40,140 nt of DNA from Ignavibacteriaceae bacterium (GCA_013359345.1 JABWCA010000016.1:1-40140), one strand, 5' to 3'; positions 26,152 through 36,479 are shown, counted from the first letter of the stretch. Translations and numbers: made by a program. The notes: generated by a model not told the origin, from the sequence alone.

Positions 26152-27336
26152 ATGACCGAACAGGAAACAGATCTTTCATCTTTGCGGATAGACCGCAGCA
26201 AAAGAAAAAATCCCGAAAACAAGGGTAAGGCAATCAAATATGTAATATATGCAGTTATAATTATTGCTGCAGCATATTTTATATACAATCTGATGTCTGA
26301 TATTTTTAATCCTCCGCCTGAGGTTAAACTGACAACCGCAATAATACAGACCCCCACAGAATCAGAGGCATTGCTCACCGGCAATGGTTACGTTGTTGCT
26401 CAGAGAAAAGCAGCCATAGCCTCAAAAGCCACAGGACGGCTGGTTTTTCTGGGGGTGGTTGAGGGTGATAAGGTCAGGAAGGATGAAGTCATTGCCAGGC
26501 TTGAGGATAATGACGTTAAAGCACAGATTGAGCAGGCTGAGTCAAACTTAAAGTTAGCCGAAGCTGATCTGAAAGAAGCCGAAAATAATTACAGGCGTGT
26601 TAAAACATTAGTTGAAAAGGGGATGGAAACAGAAACCGCACTTGAGACTGCGGAAAGCAGGCTGAACAGAGTGAAAGCCACAATTGATCTTGCGAGATCG
26701 GATATAAAAACCCTTAAGGTCAATCTGGAGAACACTCTCATAAGAGCTCCTTTTGACGGTACCGTGCTTACAAAAAATGCGGAAATTGGCGAGGTAGTTG
26801 CCCCCCTTGCAGGAGGAGCAAATTCAAGGGCTGCGGTGGTGACAATTGCAGATATGAAATCACTGCAGGTTGAAGCTGATGTGTCTGAATCAAATATTGA
26901 TAAAGTTGCTCTTAACATGGAATGCCAGATATATCTTGATGCTTACCCTGAAAAAGGTTATCCGGGATTTGTGGCAAAGATTGTCCCCACGGCCGACAGG
27001 TCAAAAGCAACAGTGCTCGTGAAAATAGGATTCAGGGATTATGATGATAAAGTATTACCTGAAATGCGCGCAAGAGTTTCATTTCTGGCAGGTGAGGTTA
27101 AAGTTACTGATGAAAAATCATTTCTTTCTGTTCCCCTGGGGTCTGTGCTTGAAAAAGGCGGAAAGAAGTATGTTTACAAGGTTAAGGATGAGAAAATAAC
27201 CGAAACCGAAGTGACTACGGGCAAGGAATACGGTTTCAATGTGGAAATCACTTCAGGATTGGCAGAAGGGGATCAGGTGGTAGAAAAAATAACTCCGGAT
27301 ATCACCCCGGGACTTAAAGTCAGGATAAAAAAATAA
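26152..27336 (+). CDS. Periplasmic adaptor (membrane fusion protein) of an ABC export system
   Basis: This 394-residue protein has a basic cytosolic N-terminus (about 1-27), one transmembrane helix (about 28-47) and a periplasmic HlyD/MacA-type adaptor. The first half of the biotinyl-lipoyl-like domain is KAAIASKATGRL; a coiled-coil hairpin follows (about 120-190), then the second lipoyl half with NTLIRAPFDGTV, and beta-barrel and membrane-proximal domains. It would link the inner-membrane FtsX-type permeases encoded downstream to an outer-membrane channel. No TolC-like gene is in the window. It is the first gene of a four-gene operon; the ATPase gene starts 9 bases after its stop. Substrate unknown. 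Confidence 0.92.
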   Translation: MTEQETDLSSLRIDRSKRKNPENKGKAIKYVIYAVIIIAAAYFIYNLMSDIFNPPPEVKLTTAIIQTPTESEALLTGNGYVVAQRKAAIASKATGRLVFLGVVEGDKVRKDEVIARLEDNDVKAQIEQAESNLKLAEADLKEAENNYRRVKTLVEKGMETETALETAESRLNRVKATIDLARSDIKTLKVNLENTLIRAPFDGTVLTKNAEIGEVVAPLAGGANSRAAVVTIADMKSLQVEADVSESNIDKVALNMECQIYLDAYPEKGYPGFVAKIVPTADRSKATVLVKIGFRDYDDKVLPEMRARVSFLAGEVKVTDEKSFLSVPLGSVLEKGGKKYVYKVKDEKITETEVTTGKEYGFNVEITSGLAEGDQVVEKITPDITPGLKVRIKK

Positions 27337-27345
27337 AGGTGAGAG

Positions 27346-28029
27346 ATGTCAGCTATCATACAAATAAAAGAGCTTCATAAATCATACTGGAGAAATAACC
27401 TTGAGATACCTGTTCTCAGCGGGCTGAATCTTGAGGTTGAAAAGGGAGAATTCCTTGCGCTCATGGGTCCTTCGGGATCGGGGAAAACCACACTGCTTAA
27501 CATCATTGCCGGAATAGACCGGCCCAGTGACGGTCATGTCATCATAGATAACAATGATATTGCCGGCATGGGTGAATCTGATCTGGCAAAGTGGAGATCT
27601 GCAAATATCGGGTTCATATTTCAGTTCTATAACCTTATACCGGTACTCACCGCTTTTGAAAATGTTGAACTGCCCCTGCTGCTGACAAAACTTAATAAGG
27701 CTGAAAGGAAGAAGCATGTTGAAACAGCCCTTACAATTGTGGGGCTTGGCGACAGGATGCATCACTCACCCAAGCAGCTATCGGGGGGGCAGGAGCAGAG
27801 AGTTGCAATTGCAAGGGCAATAGTAACAGATCCCCTAATCATTGTTGCTGATGAGCCCACAGGTGATCTTGACAAGAATTCTGCCGAAGAGATCCTCAAT
27901 CTGATGGGAAAACTGAATAAAGATTTTCATAAAACAATTGTAATGGTTACACATGATCCTCATGCCGCCGCACGAGCCAGCAGGATTCTGCATCTTGAAA
28001 AAGGGGAGCTTGTGAAGGAGGTTGCATGA
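27346..28029 (+). CDS. ABC transporter ATPase (MacB/LolD type)
   Basis: This 227-residue nucleotide-binding subunit has Walker [10 protein letters not shown] (41-49, K47), the Q-loop FQFYN near Q93, signature LSGGQEQRV (145-153), Walker B IIVADEP with E170, and the H-loop VTHD near the end. It belongs to the family that powers mechanotransmission-type exporters such as MacB and LolCDE rather than classical substrate-translocating importers. The stop overlaps the next ATG by four bases (ATGA), so ATPase and first permease are translationally coupled. Confidence 0.95.
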   Translation: MSAIIQIKELHKSYWRNNLEIPVLSGLNLEVEKGEFLALMGPSGSGKTTLLNIIAGIDRPSDGHVIIDNNDIAGMGESDLAKWRSANIGFIFQFYNLIPVLTAFENVELPLLLTKLNKAERKKHVETALTIVGLGDRMHHSPKQLSGGQEQRVAIARAIVTDPLIIVADEPTGDLDKNSAEEILNLMGKLNKDFHKTIVMVTHDPHAAARASRILHLEKGELVKEVA

Positions 28030-29186
28030 AAATCCTTAAAATCATGATTAAAAATGCTCTCAGGCATAAACTGAGAACATCTCTTACAATTCTGGGCATA
28101 TCTGTGGCGGTCATTGCCTTCATAGTTATGAGAACAATCATCACTGCCTGGAATATTGGTGTTGAAGCCGCATCAGCCGACCGGCTGATCGTAAGAAATT
28201 CCGTTTCCTTCATTTTCCCCCTGCCGGTAGCTTACCGTGAAAAAATCGGCAAAGTTGACGGTGTGAACGTAGTTTCATACGCTAACTGGTTTCAGGGCGT
28301 GTATAAAGACAAATCGAATTTTTTTGCAAGGCTTGCCGTTGATCACAAGACCTTTTTTGAAGTTTATCCGGAGTACATGATCACAAACGATGAGAAGGCT
28401 GAGCTTGCCAAAGAAATATCAGGCTGTGTGATTGGCAGAGCTACTGCAGAGCAGTTCGGGATCAAAAAAGGGGATATAGTAACCCTTGAAGGGGATATCT
28501 ACCCCGGAATCTGGGATTTTAAGGTTGTTGCAATTTATCAGCCCCGTGATAAGATCACAGATGCCACAGGAATGCTCTTCAGATGGGATTACGTTAATCA
28601 GCGCCTTGAAAAAGAAGATCCCATAAGGGCAAATGAAATTGGCTGGTACATTGTACAGGTTAATGATGTTAACAAAACGGCAGCAATATCAGCCAAAATT
28701 GATTCATATTTTAAGAACAGCACAAACGAAACAAAGACAGAGACCGAAAAATCTTTTAACCAGGGCTTTCTAGCATCAACCGATGCCATTATCACTGCCA
28801 TGAATGTAGTTTCATATGTGATAATCGGGATAATCATACTTGTCCTCGGCAATACAATGATAATGGCCGCCAGAGAAAGAACGCGCGAATACTCTGTACT
28901 CAAAACTCTTGGCTTTTCAGGCAAGCACCTTACCGGTCTGATACTGGGTGAATCAATGGTTATTGCCTCAATCGGGGCTGTTGTTGGTCTCCTGCTGGCG
29001 CTCCAGCTTGTTGCGGGGCTCAATCAGGTTGTGCCCAAAACAATTTTCCCGGTTCTTGAAGTTAAGACAATAACTATCGTATTTGCCATTGCAGCAGCAC
29101 TTCTTGTGGGTGTGATTGCGTCGGTATTTCCAATCCATAAAGCCATCAACACTAAGATTGTTGAGGGCTTAAGGTTTGTCGGGTAA
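28026..29186 (+). CDS. FtsX/MacB-type ABC permease, first copy
   Basis: The 386-residue permease has the classic layout: TM1 (about 15-38), a large periplasmic MacB_PCD-like domain (about 40-255), then three C-terminal helices (about 262-285, 310-340 and 352-375). The loop after TM2 contains ARERTREYSVLKTLGFS, typical of the coupling region that contacts the ATPase. It would pair with the second permease as a heterodimer and connect ATP hydrolysis to movements in the periplasmic adaptor. The gene is coupled to the ATPase and lies 11 bases upstream of the second permease. Confidence 0.92.
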   Translation: MKILKIMIKNALRHKLRTSLTILGISVAVIAFIVMRTIITAWNIGVEAASADRLIVRNSVSFIFPLPVAYREKIGKVDGVNVVSYANWFQGVYKDKSNFFARLAVDHKTFFEVYPEYMITNDEKAELAKEISGCVIGRATAEQFGIKKGDIVTLEGDIYPGIWDFKVVAIYQPRDKITDATGMLFRWDYVNQRLEKEDPIRANEIGWYIVQVNDVNKTAAISAKIDSYFKNSTNETKTETEKSFNQGFLASTDAIITAMNVVSYVIIGIIILVLGNTMIMAARERTREYSVLKTLGFSGKHLTGLILGESMVIASIGAVVGLLLALQLVAGLNQVVPKTIFPVLEVKTITIVFAIAAALLVGVIASVFPIHKAINTKIVEGLRFVG

Positions 29187-29197
29187 AGGAGACGGAT

Positions 29198-30364
29198 ATG
29201 ATACCAATAAAATATACTGTTAAAAGTCTTGAAAGAAGAAAACTCACAACACTTATCACTGTTTTTGGCATTGCGCTCGTTGCTTTCGTTTTTGCTGCAG
29301 TTTTAATGATGGCTTACGGTATTCAGAAGACCTTAAAGGCAACCGGTGAGCCCGATAATATAAAAATAATGAGAAAATCGGCGCAGGGTGAAATATCAAG
29401 CATTATTGACGGAGATGCCCAGCAGATAATTGCCACTTCCAGGTTCGTGGTGAGAACAGCCGGCGGCAAGCCTCTGGTCTCAAATGAGCCTGTTGTTATA
29501 ATAAATCTTCAGCGTGATGACGGCGCTATGGGTAATCTTACTGTACGCGGCGTTAATGAAACTTATAAGCTGTTAAGGCCGACCATGAAGATCACCGGCG
29601 GACGGGAATTCCGTTTCGGGGTTAATGAGCTTATAGTCGGAGAGGCAATTCTGAGGAAGTTTCCCGATGCCGGAGTTGGTAAGAAAATTAAATTTGCCGG
29701 TGGTGAATGGACGATAGTGGGTGTTTTCTCAACCGACGGAAGCGGTTTCGATTCTGAATTCTGGGCTGATGCTAAACAGGTGCTCTCTGCATTTAACCGA
29801 GGCAGCGCAGTAAGCACGATCACCACTAAACTCACGTCGCCTGATCAGCTTGATGCGTTCAATCTTTTCCTGGCAAAAGACAAGCGGCTTAACCAGTTTG
29901 AGGCAAAGCTTGAACAGCAGTATTATGAGGAACTCTCTGAAGCTCTTTCCACTTTCATCAATATCGTGGGCATTTTTGTGACCGTGATATTCAGTTTCGG
30001 TGCAACAATAGGGGCAGCAATAACAATGTATGCCGCAGTTGCCAACCGTACTGTTGAGATAGGCACTATGCGTGCTCTTGGTTTTTCACGACGGAGCATA
30101 TTATCTGCATTCCTGATTGAATCACTTTTGCTCTCAATCATAGGCGGGGCTTCAGGGCTGATTCTTGCATCGTTTCTTTCATTTGTGAAGATTTCAACTC
30201 TGAATTTCTCTTCATTTTCAGAGATTACGTTCAGTTTTGCAATGTCACCTCAGATAATCATCTCGTCAATGATGTTTGCGCTCATCATGGGTTTTATCGG
30301 CGGGTTTCTCCCCTCAGTGAGAGCCGCAAGACTCAATATTGTGAATGCGCTGAGAGGACTTTGA
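29198..30364 (+). CDS. FtsX/MacB-type ABC permease, second copy
   Basis: This 388-residue protein has the same topology as the preceding gene: TM1 near 13-37, a periplasmic domain to about 245, and three C-terminal helices. The coupling segment reads NRTVEIGTMRALGFSRRSI. The two permeases are related but clearly diverged, which suits a fixed heterodimer such as LolC/LolE rather than a recent duplication. AGGAG lies upstream of the ATG. It is the last gene of the operon, and a hairpin terminator follows within 25 bases. Confidence 0.92.
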   Translation: MIPIKYTVKSLERRKLTTLITVFGIALVAFVFAAVLMMAYGIQKTLKATGEPDNIKIMRKSAQGEISSIIDGDAQQIIATSRFVVRTAGGKPLVSNEPVVIINLQRDDGAMGNLTVRGVNETYKLLRPTMKITGGREFRFGVNELIVGEAILRKFPDAGVGKKIKFAGGEWTIVGVFSTDGSGFDSEFWADAKQVLSAFNRGSAVSTITTKLTSPDQLDAFNLFLAKDKRLNQFEAKLEQQYYEELSEALSTFINIVGIFVTVIFSFGATIGAAITMYAAVANRTVEIGTMRALGFSRRSILSAFLIESLLLSIIGGASGLILASFLSFVKISTLNFSSFSEITFSFAMSPQIIISSMMFALIMGFIGGFLPSVRAARLNIVNALRGL

Positions 30365-30385
30365 GAATTATCTGAAAATTTAATC

Positions 30386-30457
30386 CCCCTGATGAAAAGC
30401 GGCCGCCGGAGCTGTCTTTTGGCAGCAAAAATGTTTTTCATCAGGGGTGACTTTTTT
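30386..30457 (+). terminator. Terminator of the ABC export operon
   Basis: CCCTGATGAAAA (from 30387) and TTTTCATCAGGG (to 30446) form a perfect stem, which encloses a smaller stem (GCTG with CAGC). A T run (30452-30457) follows. It is placed 22 bases after the last permease stop. Confidence 0.75.
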
Positions 30458-30973
30458 ATAAGCCCGGCACAGCCGGCTCTGATCATGAAATCTGCTTCGT
30501 TTTACCCACCTTTAACTGCTTTGCTTTATTCCGCACAAAATGACTCTGAACCGCATATGAATTCACCCCTCTTTTCTGAGCAGCAGCCTTCACTGACTTA
30601 AACAAGTTTACGATATCTGAACGGCATTATTGATTATCAGTGACTGAGGAGAAATATTTACAGACTATAAAAGAAAGGGCTGAATTCATCCTGTCAATCC
30701 GTCTTTCAGAAACGACTGAAAACACAGGCCGTTATGAATGAAACAACCGGCAGATAATAACCCGCACAGCCTTTAATATGGTATCAAAAGTCCTTTCGCC
30801 AGTATAAGTGAGTATTCTGTAAGTCATTAAAACAGAAAGTGCTTATCGGTGATCCTTTAATGCAATCATTGGTCTCAAATATTTTGTCTCCTGAAACGGA
30901 TTTTCGTTTATTAGCATTTATTATTTTGTGATTCATCCCCGTGCAAGTAAAAACTTAAGCTGAAAAATTTAAT
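30458..30973. other. Gene-free stretch before the hybrid kinase
   Basis: About 516 bases contain no credible gene: the single short frame present lacks coding character and a start signal. I see no repeat or RNA motif. It presumably carries the promoter and leader of the hybrid sensor kinase. Confidence 0.5.
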
Positions 30974-33900
30974 ATGCAGATATCATTTAACAGTTCACAG
31001 TACCTGAATGAAATGCTGAAATACAGCATGGAGGTATCAGCACTCGATTCGGTCAGTAAGATGCTCTTAAGAACATCAGAACTGCTGAGGATTATACTGC
31101 CTGAGTTTACCTCCGATTTTATTTATGATATCTGTTTAATACAGAAAAATCACATCCTCATTGCCTCAAATCATCATGATCAGCCAATGATTATCATCAA
31201 TGCACAGCCCGGCGATAATTCAAACAGCATGATTGCTCCCGGAGCAGGAACCATAATTGATCCTGTAAATTTCTCATTTACCGAAATAAGCCCCGGTGCG
31301 GCAGTTTTTATTAACGGTGAAATAAAATGCTCCAGAACTGACATTGATGAATCATTTTTTAACAATTTTCCTTACATCTGCCGCTTTCTTGGCAATCCTG
31401 TAAAAGGAGCCATTTATTGTGCTGTTGTGAGGGAGCAGGGGAGCAGTTCACCTGGATTTATACAAGTCATTGATAAATCAGGAGAGGCGGATTCTGATGA
31501 ATTGATGAAGGTAATGGCAATGACCGCTTCCATTTTAAATCTTGCTCTGGTAAAAACCACCGGCAGTATAAACCGGAATGAATCACCGGCTGATAATGAT
31601 ACTTCATCTTCAGAAAAAGAAATTCCAATGATGTCGGTTGAAAGTGTCCGCGATGAAAAAAGTAAACAAAATATACTGACAATAACGGGTGTTAATAAAT
31701 CTTTTGCCGCAATAACCGGATACAGAGGCGATTATAAAACTCTTGCAGGATTACCGCTGGCAGTGCTGAGCGATAAATTAAAAGAAGAACCTGCAAAAAT
31801 AGCAGAACTGATTCAAAAAAACGGGATGCCGTTCAGGAGCAATCATCTCCATTCATACAAAGGGGTTAATTATGAATTGTTCTGCTATCCTGCAGATCAG
31901 CACAAACTGAATTTCACACTGACCGAAGCCGGGCAGAGTTCAGAAACGGTGAATAAAGAAGATGAGAACGGACTTAAATATAAAGCGCTTCTTGAAACAT
32001 CTCATGAAGGTATAATTCTTATTGCGCCTGACGGAAAATTCAATTTTGCCAACCTGAGATGCGCAGAGTTGCTTGGTTACAATCATGCCGATGAGCTGAA
32101 AGGGACAAATGTTTTTGACTTTTTAACTGAGGCTGATAAACGGGAGATATTAAAATTTATCCCGTTGCTGATAAACGGAGAAAAGGTATCTTATTACAAA
32201 ACTAAAATAAAGCGAAGGGATAACACATTTTTTGATGCCGCTGTTAATATAAGTCTGCTGAAAAACAGGAAAGACGATCCTCTTTATTTCATGATAGTGA
32301 TAAGAGATATTACTTCCGAATCTGAAATGATGGCTACCATCAGGAAGATCACGAGCTTTAAAGAGCTGATGCTTTCTCTGGCAGTGGAGTTCAATAATAT
32401 TCTGATCGAAAATTATGACTATTTCCTTGGGATTGCCCTTCAGGTTATAGGTGAATTCACAGGGGTTGACCGCGCCTATATTTTCGATTATAATCATCAT
32501 GATAAAACCATAAGCAGCACACATGAGTGGTGCAGAGACGGCATCATTTCATACAAAGAGCAGCTTCAGAATATTAATATGAGTGCCATATCTCCTCTGG
32601 TTTTTCCGCACCTGGAAGGTTTGATGATAGACTCGGGCGATGTGCTGCTCATGGATAAGGATGATCCTGTAAGGCGGCATCTTGAGAAAGAGGGGATAAG
32701 AAATCTGCTCACCCTGCCGCTTATGTATGAAGGATTCTGCACAGGATGCATCGGCTTTGATTCAGTGACCAGTTACAGGAACTGGGATGAGGAAGAAATC
32801 AACATACTGAAATTTGTTGCTCAGCTTGTAAGCAATTCAAAGGAAAAAAACAGACGTGAAAAAGAACTGCGAGCAGAAATAAGCAGGCGCTCAGCCATTA
32901 TGAACGGTTCGCTTGACGGAATTGCAGTTATAGACTGCAATCACAAAGTTATTGAAGCCAACCGGCAATTCTGTGATATGCTCGGGTACACAAAGGAAGA
33001 AATAAGTTCTCTGCACACCTGGGATTTTGAAGCCTTGTGCTCCAGGGAAGAGATAATTTCAACATTCAGTGAAATACTGGATGTCAATATGATTGTTGAA
33101 AGCAGGCACAGAAGAAAGGATGGCACAGAATACGATGCCGAAGTGAGCATAAGCGGTGCAATAGTCGGAGATGAACCTGTTTTAATAACTTCAACCCGTG
33201 ATATATCTGCCCGTAAAAAGGCTGAGTTGACAGCGGATATTCAGTATAATCTGGCTGAAACCCTGGTTCAGGTTAAAAGCATTGAAATGCTGATGTTAAA
33301 GGTATACTCAGAATTATCCGGAACTCTTCCGGTTGAAAAAATTCAGCTTGCCGAGTATAACCCGAAAGATGATACGTTTATTCTGACTTTTGACAGTTCG
33401 GTCAATCCGCACGCAGGAAAGATTACAGATGACACTGCTCTGTTCAGCAGAGAAGTTGCGGCGGCAGGTGTGCCGCTTATCTCATCCGGTGGTGATATAT
33501 TCTCTTTAAGCAGTATTATGAAAAAAGAAATGGGTGAAAAACCTTCTTTTAACCGGACCGGTCTGCCCGTTTTTGCGGGTGACTTTCTTACCGGTGTTTT
33601 AATTCTGCACAATCGCCCGCAGATAAATTATACTGTTGAAGATCTGGATATGCTTATAATTATATCTAACCAGATAGGGCTTTTTCTTGAAAAGAAACGA
33701 TCAGAAAAGAAGGTTCAGACTCTTCTTGCAGCAGTTACAAATAATCCTGCAATGATAGCAATTGCTGACTCATCGGGTAAAATTGAGTATGCCAATACAA
33801 AATTTTCTGAAGTAACCGGGTACAGTGAAACAGAGAGCCTGAATCTCTCATTGCGTGATCTCCTTAACTGTGATGATGACCATCGGTTCCTTATGGATAT

Positions 33901-35248
33901 CAGAGAGAATACACCTGCCGGATCAGCGTGGGAGGAAGAGATTATAAGGAAGAAAAAGAATGGCGACTCATTCTGGCAGAAAACATCAGTCACCCCGGTA
34001 TTCTCAGATAAGAATGAGATCAGCAACTACATAATAATTATGGAAGACGTAACGCAGAGAAAAGAACTGGTTGAACAGATTATTCTTGCCAAAGAAAAAG
34101 CATTTGAAATAAACAGAATAAAAAATTCATTCTTCTCTAATATGAGCCATGAACTGAGAACGCCGCTGATCGGGATACTTGGATATGCAGAACTGCTTGC
34201 TGAAGAACTGAATGAGAATGATGAATTTCGTGAGATGATAAAAGTTATTCTTAACAGCGGCACCAGACTGAAGGATACCCTTGACTATATTCTGACTATG
34301 GCCAAGCTTGAATCAAGTGCTGAAGCCCTGAAGGCCGAGTGTGTTAATATTGTTCCGAAACTCAGGGAGGTGTTCAGCCTATATTCTGCGACAGCAGCCC
34401 TTAAAGGACTGAAGTATACCTTTGAGCAGACTTCTGATGAGGTTATATGCTGTATTGATATGAATTATTTCCCGAACATAATTAACAACATTGTGAATAA
34501 TGCATTAAAGTTCACTGAAAAAGGGCAGGTAAACATTTCGGTAAACTCAGAGAATAATTATGCAGTGATAAGGATCAGTGACTCAGGACAGGGAATTAAA
34601 CCTGAACATATTCCTCTTATCTGGGAAGAATTCAGGCAGGTGAGCGAAGGGTATGAACGAACACATGAAGGTACAGGGCTTGGGCTCCCCATAGCTAAAC
34701 GGTACACAGAACTTATGGGGGGAAAAATTGAGGTTGAAAGCGAACCGGGGACCGGCACTACCTTTATTGTCAGTTTTCCGCAAAAAAACAGCCGCAGCAG
34801 TGTTGAGGGTATTGCTTCTCCCGAAATGCAGGCAATGAAATCTGATGAAGATGAAAAAGGTGATTCATTATCCGGAAAGAAAATACTGTATGTGGAAGAT
34901 GATCATTTTGCCACCACTTTTGCTGATCTTATACTGAAGAGCGAGTATGACATGAGTTATGCAGTAAATTCTGAAGAGGCACTCATCACCATTGAAAGAA
35001 GAAAGTTTGATCTGATACTTATGGATATAAACCTGGGCAGGGGGATGGACGGTATGAAACTGGCTAAAATAATTAAATCAAAAAAGGGTTATGAAAATGT
35101 TCCTGTTATAGCCATATCATCTTATGATTATGACCAGTTTGAGAATAATCCGCAGAACCCGGTGGTTGATTCATATATCAAAAAGCCTTTTCAGAGGGCC
35201 GCACTTTTAAGACTTATTGATAAATATCTGAAGGCGCCTGATATGTAA
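30974..35248 (+). CDS. Hybrid sensor histidine kinase with PAS/GAF domains and fused receiver
   Basis: This soluble kinase has 1424 residues. The order is an N-terminal unknown region (about 1-215), a degenerate PAS-like stretch (about 220-320), PAS (330-455), GAF (460-635), PAS (640-760), a second GAF-like domain (765-910), PAS (915-1040), HisKA with H1059 in MSHELRTPL, HATPase_c with GTGLGLPIAKRY, and a C-terminal receiver with D1351 in LMDINLG and lysine in KKPF. The kinase core closely resembles that of the kinase at 19848-23744 (SFFxNMSHELRTPLIGILGY in both), so the two are paralogues; here the receiver is fused. No membrane helix is seen. The phosphate probably passes to a downstream histidine phosphotransferase or regulator not encoded nearby. 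Confidence 0.93.
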   Translation: MQISFNSSQYLNEMLKYSMEVSALDSVSKMLLRTSELLRIILPEFTSDFIYDICLIQKNHILIASNHHDQPMIIINAQPGDNSNSMIAPGAGTIIDPVNFSFTEISPGAAVFINGEIKCSRTDIDESFFNNFPYICRFLGNPVKGAIYCAVVREQGSSSPGFIQVIDKSGEADSDELMKVMAMTASILNLALVKTTGSINRNESPADNDTSSSEKEIPMMSVESVRDEKSKQNILTITGVNKSFAAITGYRGDYKTLAGLPLAVLSDKLKEEPAKIAELIQKNGMPFRSNHLHSYKGVNYELFCYPADQHKLNFTLTEAGQSSETVNKEDENGLKYKALLETSHEGIILIAPDGKFNFANLRCAELLGYNHADELKGTNVFDFLTEADKREILKFIPLLINGEKVSYYKTKIKRRDNTFFDAAVNISLLKNRKDDPLYFMIVIRDITSESEMMATIRKITSFKELMLSLAVEFNNILIENYDYFLGIALQVIGEFTGVDRAYIFDYNHHDKTISSTHEWCRDGIISYKEQLQNINMSAISPLVFPHLEGLMIDSGDVLLMDKDDPVRRHLEKEGIRNLLTLPLMYEGFCTGCIGFDSVTSYRNWDEEEINILKFVAQLVSNSKEKNRREKELRAEISRRSAIMNGSLDGIAVIDCNHKVIEANRQFCDMLGYTKEEISSLHTWDFEALCSREEIISTFSEILDVNMIVESRHRRKDGTEYDAEVSISGAIVGDEPVLITSTRDISARKKAELTADIQYNLAETLVQVKSIEMLMLKVYSELSGTLPVEKIQLAEYNPKDDTFILTFDSSVNPHAGKITDDTALFSREVAAAGVPLISSGGDIFSLSSIMKKEMGEKPSFNRTGLPVFAGDFLTGVLILHNRPQINYTVEDLDMLIIISNQIGLFLEKKRSEKKVQTLLAAVTNNPAMIAIADSSGKIEYANTKFSEVTGYSETESLNLSLRDLLNCDDDHRFLMDIRENTPAGSAWEEEIIRKKKNGDSFWQKTSVTPVFSDKNEISNYIIIMEDVTQRKELVEQIILAKEKAFEINRIKNSFFSNMSHELRTPLIGILGYAELLAEELNENDEFREMIKVILNSGTRLKDTLDYILTMAKLESSAEALKAECVNIVPKLREVFSLYSATAALKGLKYTFEQTSDEVICCIDMNYFPNIINNIVNNALKFTEKGQVNISVNSENNYAVIRISDSGQGIKPEHIPLIWEEFRQVSEGYERTHEGTGLGLPIAKRYTELMGGKIEVESEPGTGTTFIVSFPQKNSRSSVEGIASPEMQAMKSDEDEKGDSLSGKKILYVEDDHFATTFADLILKSEYDMSYAVNSEEALITIERRKFDLILMDINLGRGMDGMKLAKIIKSKKGYENVPVIAISSYDYDQFENNPQNPVVDSYIKKPFQRAALLRLIDKYLKAPDM

Positions 35249-35662
35249 GCGCATTATTTACTCAGGGGATTTCACAATGAGATTGTCAAAGTTATCCTCT
35301 GACTAATATTTTGAACAGACTGACGGCATATTGAATAAGTATGAGAACAGGATTTGAACTCCTGCTGTGTGATTCAACAAATACAAGTAATTATGAACAA
35401 AATCTTTGAATATTCTGAAATCTTTGCTCAGCAAAAAACGATCTCCGAATTGCTTCTTAACACTTTCCGGTATATATCCGCCCATTTTCTTATCCGGTTC
35501 CCGGTCTTCTGCGCAAAAGCAGATTCTGATTATTACACGGTCACTGACGCAGGAGTCTGCAAGACCAAAGAATGTGAAAAAGAAAAAACTTTTTTCCTGT
35601 AAGTGATGACTTGAATCTGATCTTTCTTTTTACCAAATTCCGTTAAAAAGAGATTATTATTT
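35249..35662. other. Gap after the hybrid kinase
   Basis: This stretch of 414 bases has no convincing gene. A plus-strand frame at 35354-35602 (82 codons) has no recognisable domain, an atypical composition and an overlapping alternative frame, so it is not called. No clear terminator was seen. Confidence 0.5.
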
Positions 35663-35929
35663 ATGATATCCGAAGATGATGATGATTTTCTGACTGAATT
35701 TGAGTCAGAGTATGAAAGCGATGAGGAAAGGACCATGCAGACTGATGAAGAGTTTGACTGGTACTGCCATTATTGTGGAGAGCCTAACGTGGTCTGGGTT
35801 GATCTGACTGTGCCCGGCAAGCAGGATTTTGTTGAAGACTGTTCTGTGTGCTGCAGGCCAAACAGAATTATTCTGACAAGTGATTACGACGGGAATTATT
35901 TCCTTGATGTAAGGCAGCTTGATGAATAA
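35663..35929 (+). CDS. CPXCG-motif cysteine-rich zinc-binding protein
   Basis: This small protein has 88 residues. A very acidic N-terminus (D/E-rich, about 1-30) precedes a compact domain with two cysteine pairs, CHYCG and CSVCCRP, joined by VDLTVPGKQDFVEDC. This is the pattern of the CPXCG family (CPYCGE...DCxVCCRP), taken to be a zinc-ribbon fold of unknown function. The acidic tail is unusual in length for the family. The gene stands alone. Confidence 0.85.
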   Translation: MISEDDDDFLTEFESEYESDEERTMQTDEEFDWYCHYCGEPNVVWVDLTVPGKQDFVEDCSVCCRPNRIILTSDYDGNYFLDVRQLDE

Positions 35930-36012
35930 AAAGCGGGGCTGAAGGCGGGTGTTCCCCCCTGAAAATCAGGGAAGATATGATTTTCATTATTGCTGAAGAG
36001 TGAAAAGTGTCT

Positions 36013-36479
36013 CTACGGCATTCCTTTATAGACCCAGACAATATAATCTGTGAGTTCCGGTGTGCCTTCAAGTTCCCTGAAACGTGCCGCATTCTGCCCC
36101 CGGTGATAATGAGTGTGCATGGTGATCTGAATAAGTGTATCCTGAACAGAAAAGCCGTTAACGGCATCTTTAAACCACGGGATCATTACTCTGCTGTTAA
36201 GAATAGTCTCATCCGCCTCATCAATAAACTCAAGAAGCTGTTTGCCGTTTTCCTCTGATAAAATTCTTAATTGATCAGCCGTGAAGTCAGCCGGTGATTT
36301 GCGGGTAAGGGGTTCGCTTCTCAGAGCCTCAGAAAAGCGGACTGCACAAAATGGATGTGAAAAAGTCTGTTAAAAAGAGCCTCATCTTTCAGAACCTCAG
36401 GTTTTTTGCTGAACATTTGCCAGTGGATGCTGTCGGCCCAGCGCATGTGCCTTATCAGATTCTTAAGATGTTCTTTCAT
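36013..36479 (-). pseudogene. DinB-family protein gene interrupted by a one-base frameshift
   Basis: Read on the minus strand from ATG at 36479, the first frame gives MKEHLKNLIRHMRWADSI and continues to HFVQSAFLRL, then meets TGA. The adjacent frame continues seamlessly with EALRSEPLTRKSPADF and ends HTHYHRGQNAARFRELEG, then DYIVWVYKGMP and stop. These are typical DinB/YfiT-family sequences, helical-bundle metal-binding proteins; the metal-ligand-type histidines (HIHF and HTHYHRG) are split between the frames. One extra base in the four-base homopolymer at 36333-36336 would restore a 155-residue protein. It is therefore either a recent pseudogene or a sequencing or assembly error. Neither half is long enough to be called alone, which is why the gene is easy to miss. 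Confidence 0.85.

Noticed and set aside
26152-30364. Naming the exporter macAB or lolCDE
   Set aside because: MacB is a single fused ATPase-permease and LolCDE has no adaptor protein; this operon has a separate ATPase, two permeases and an adaptor, so neither name is justified.
35354-35602. Small plus-strand frame of 82 codons after the hybrid kinase
   Set aside because: There is no recognisable domain or ribosome site, an overlapping frame is equally open, and composition is unlike neighbouring genes.
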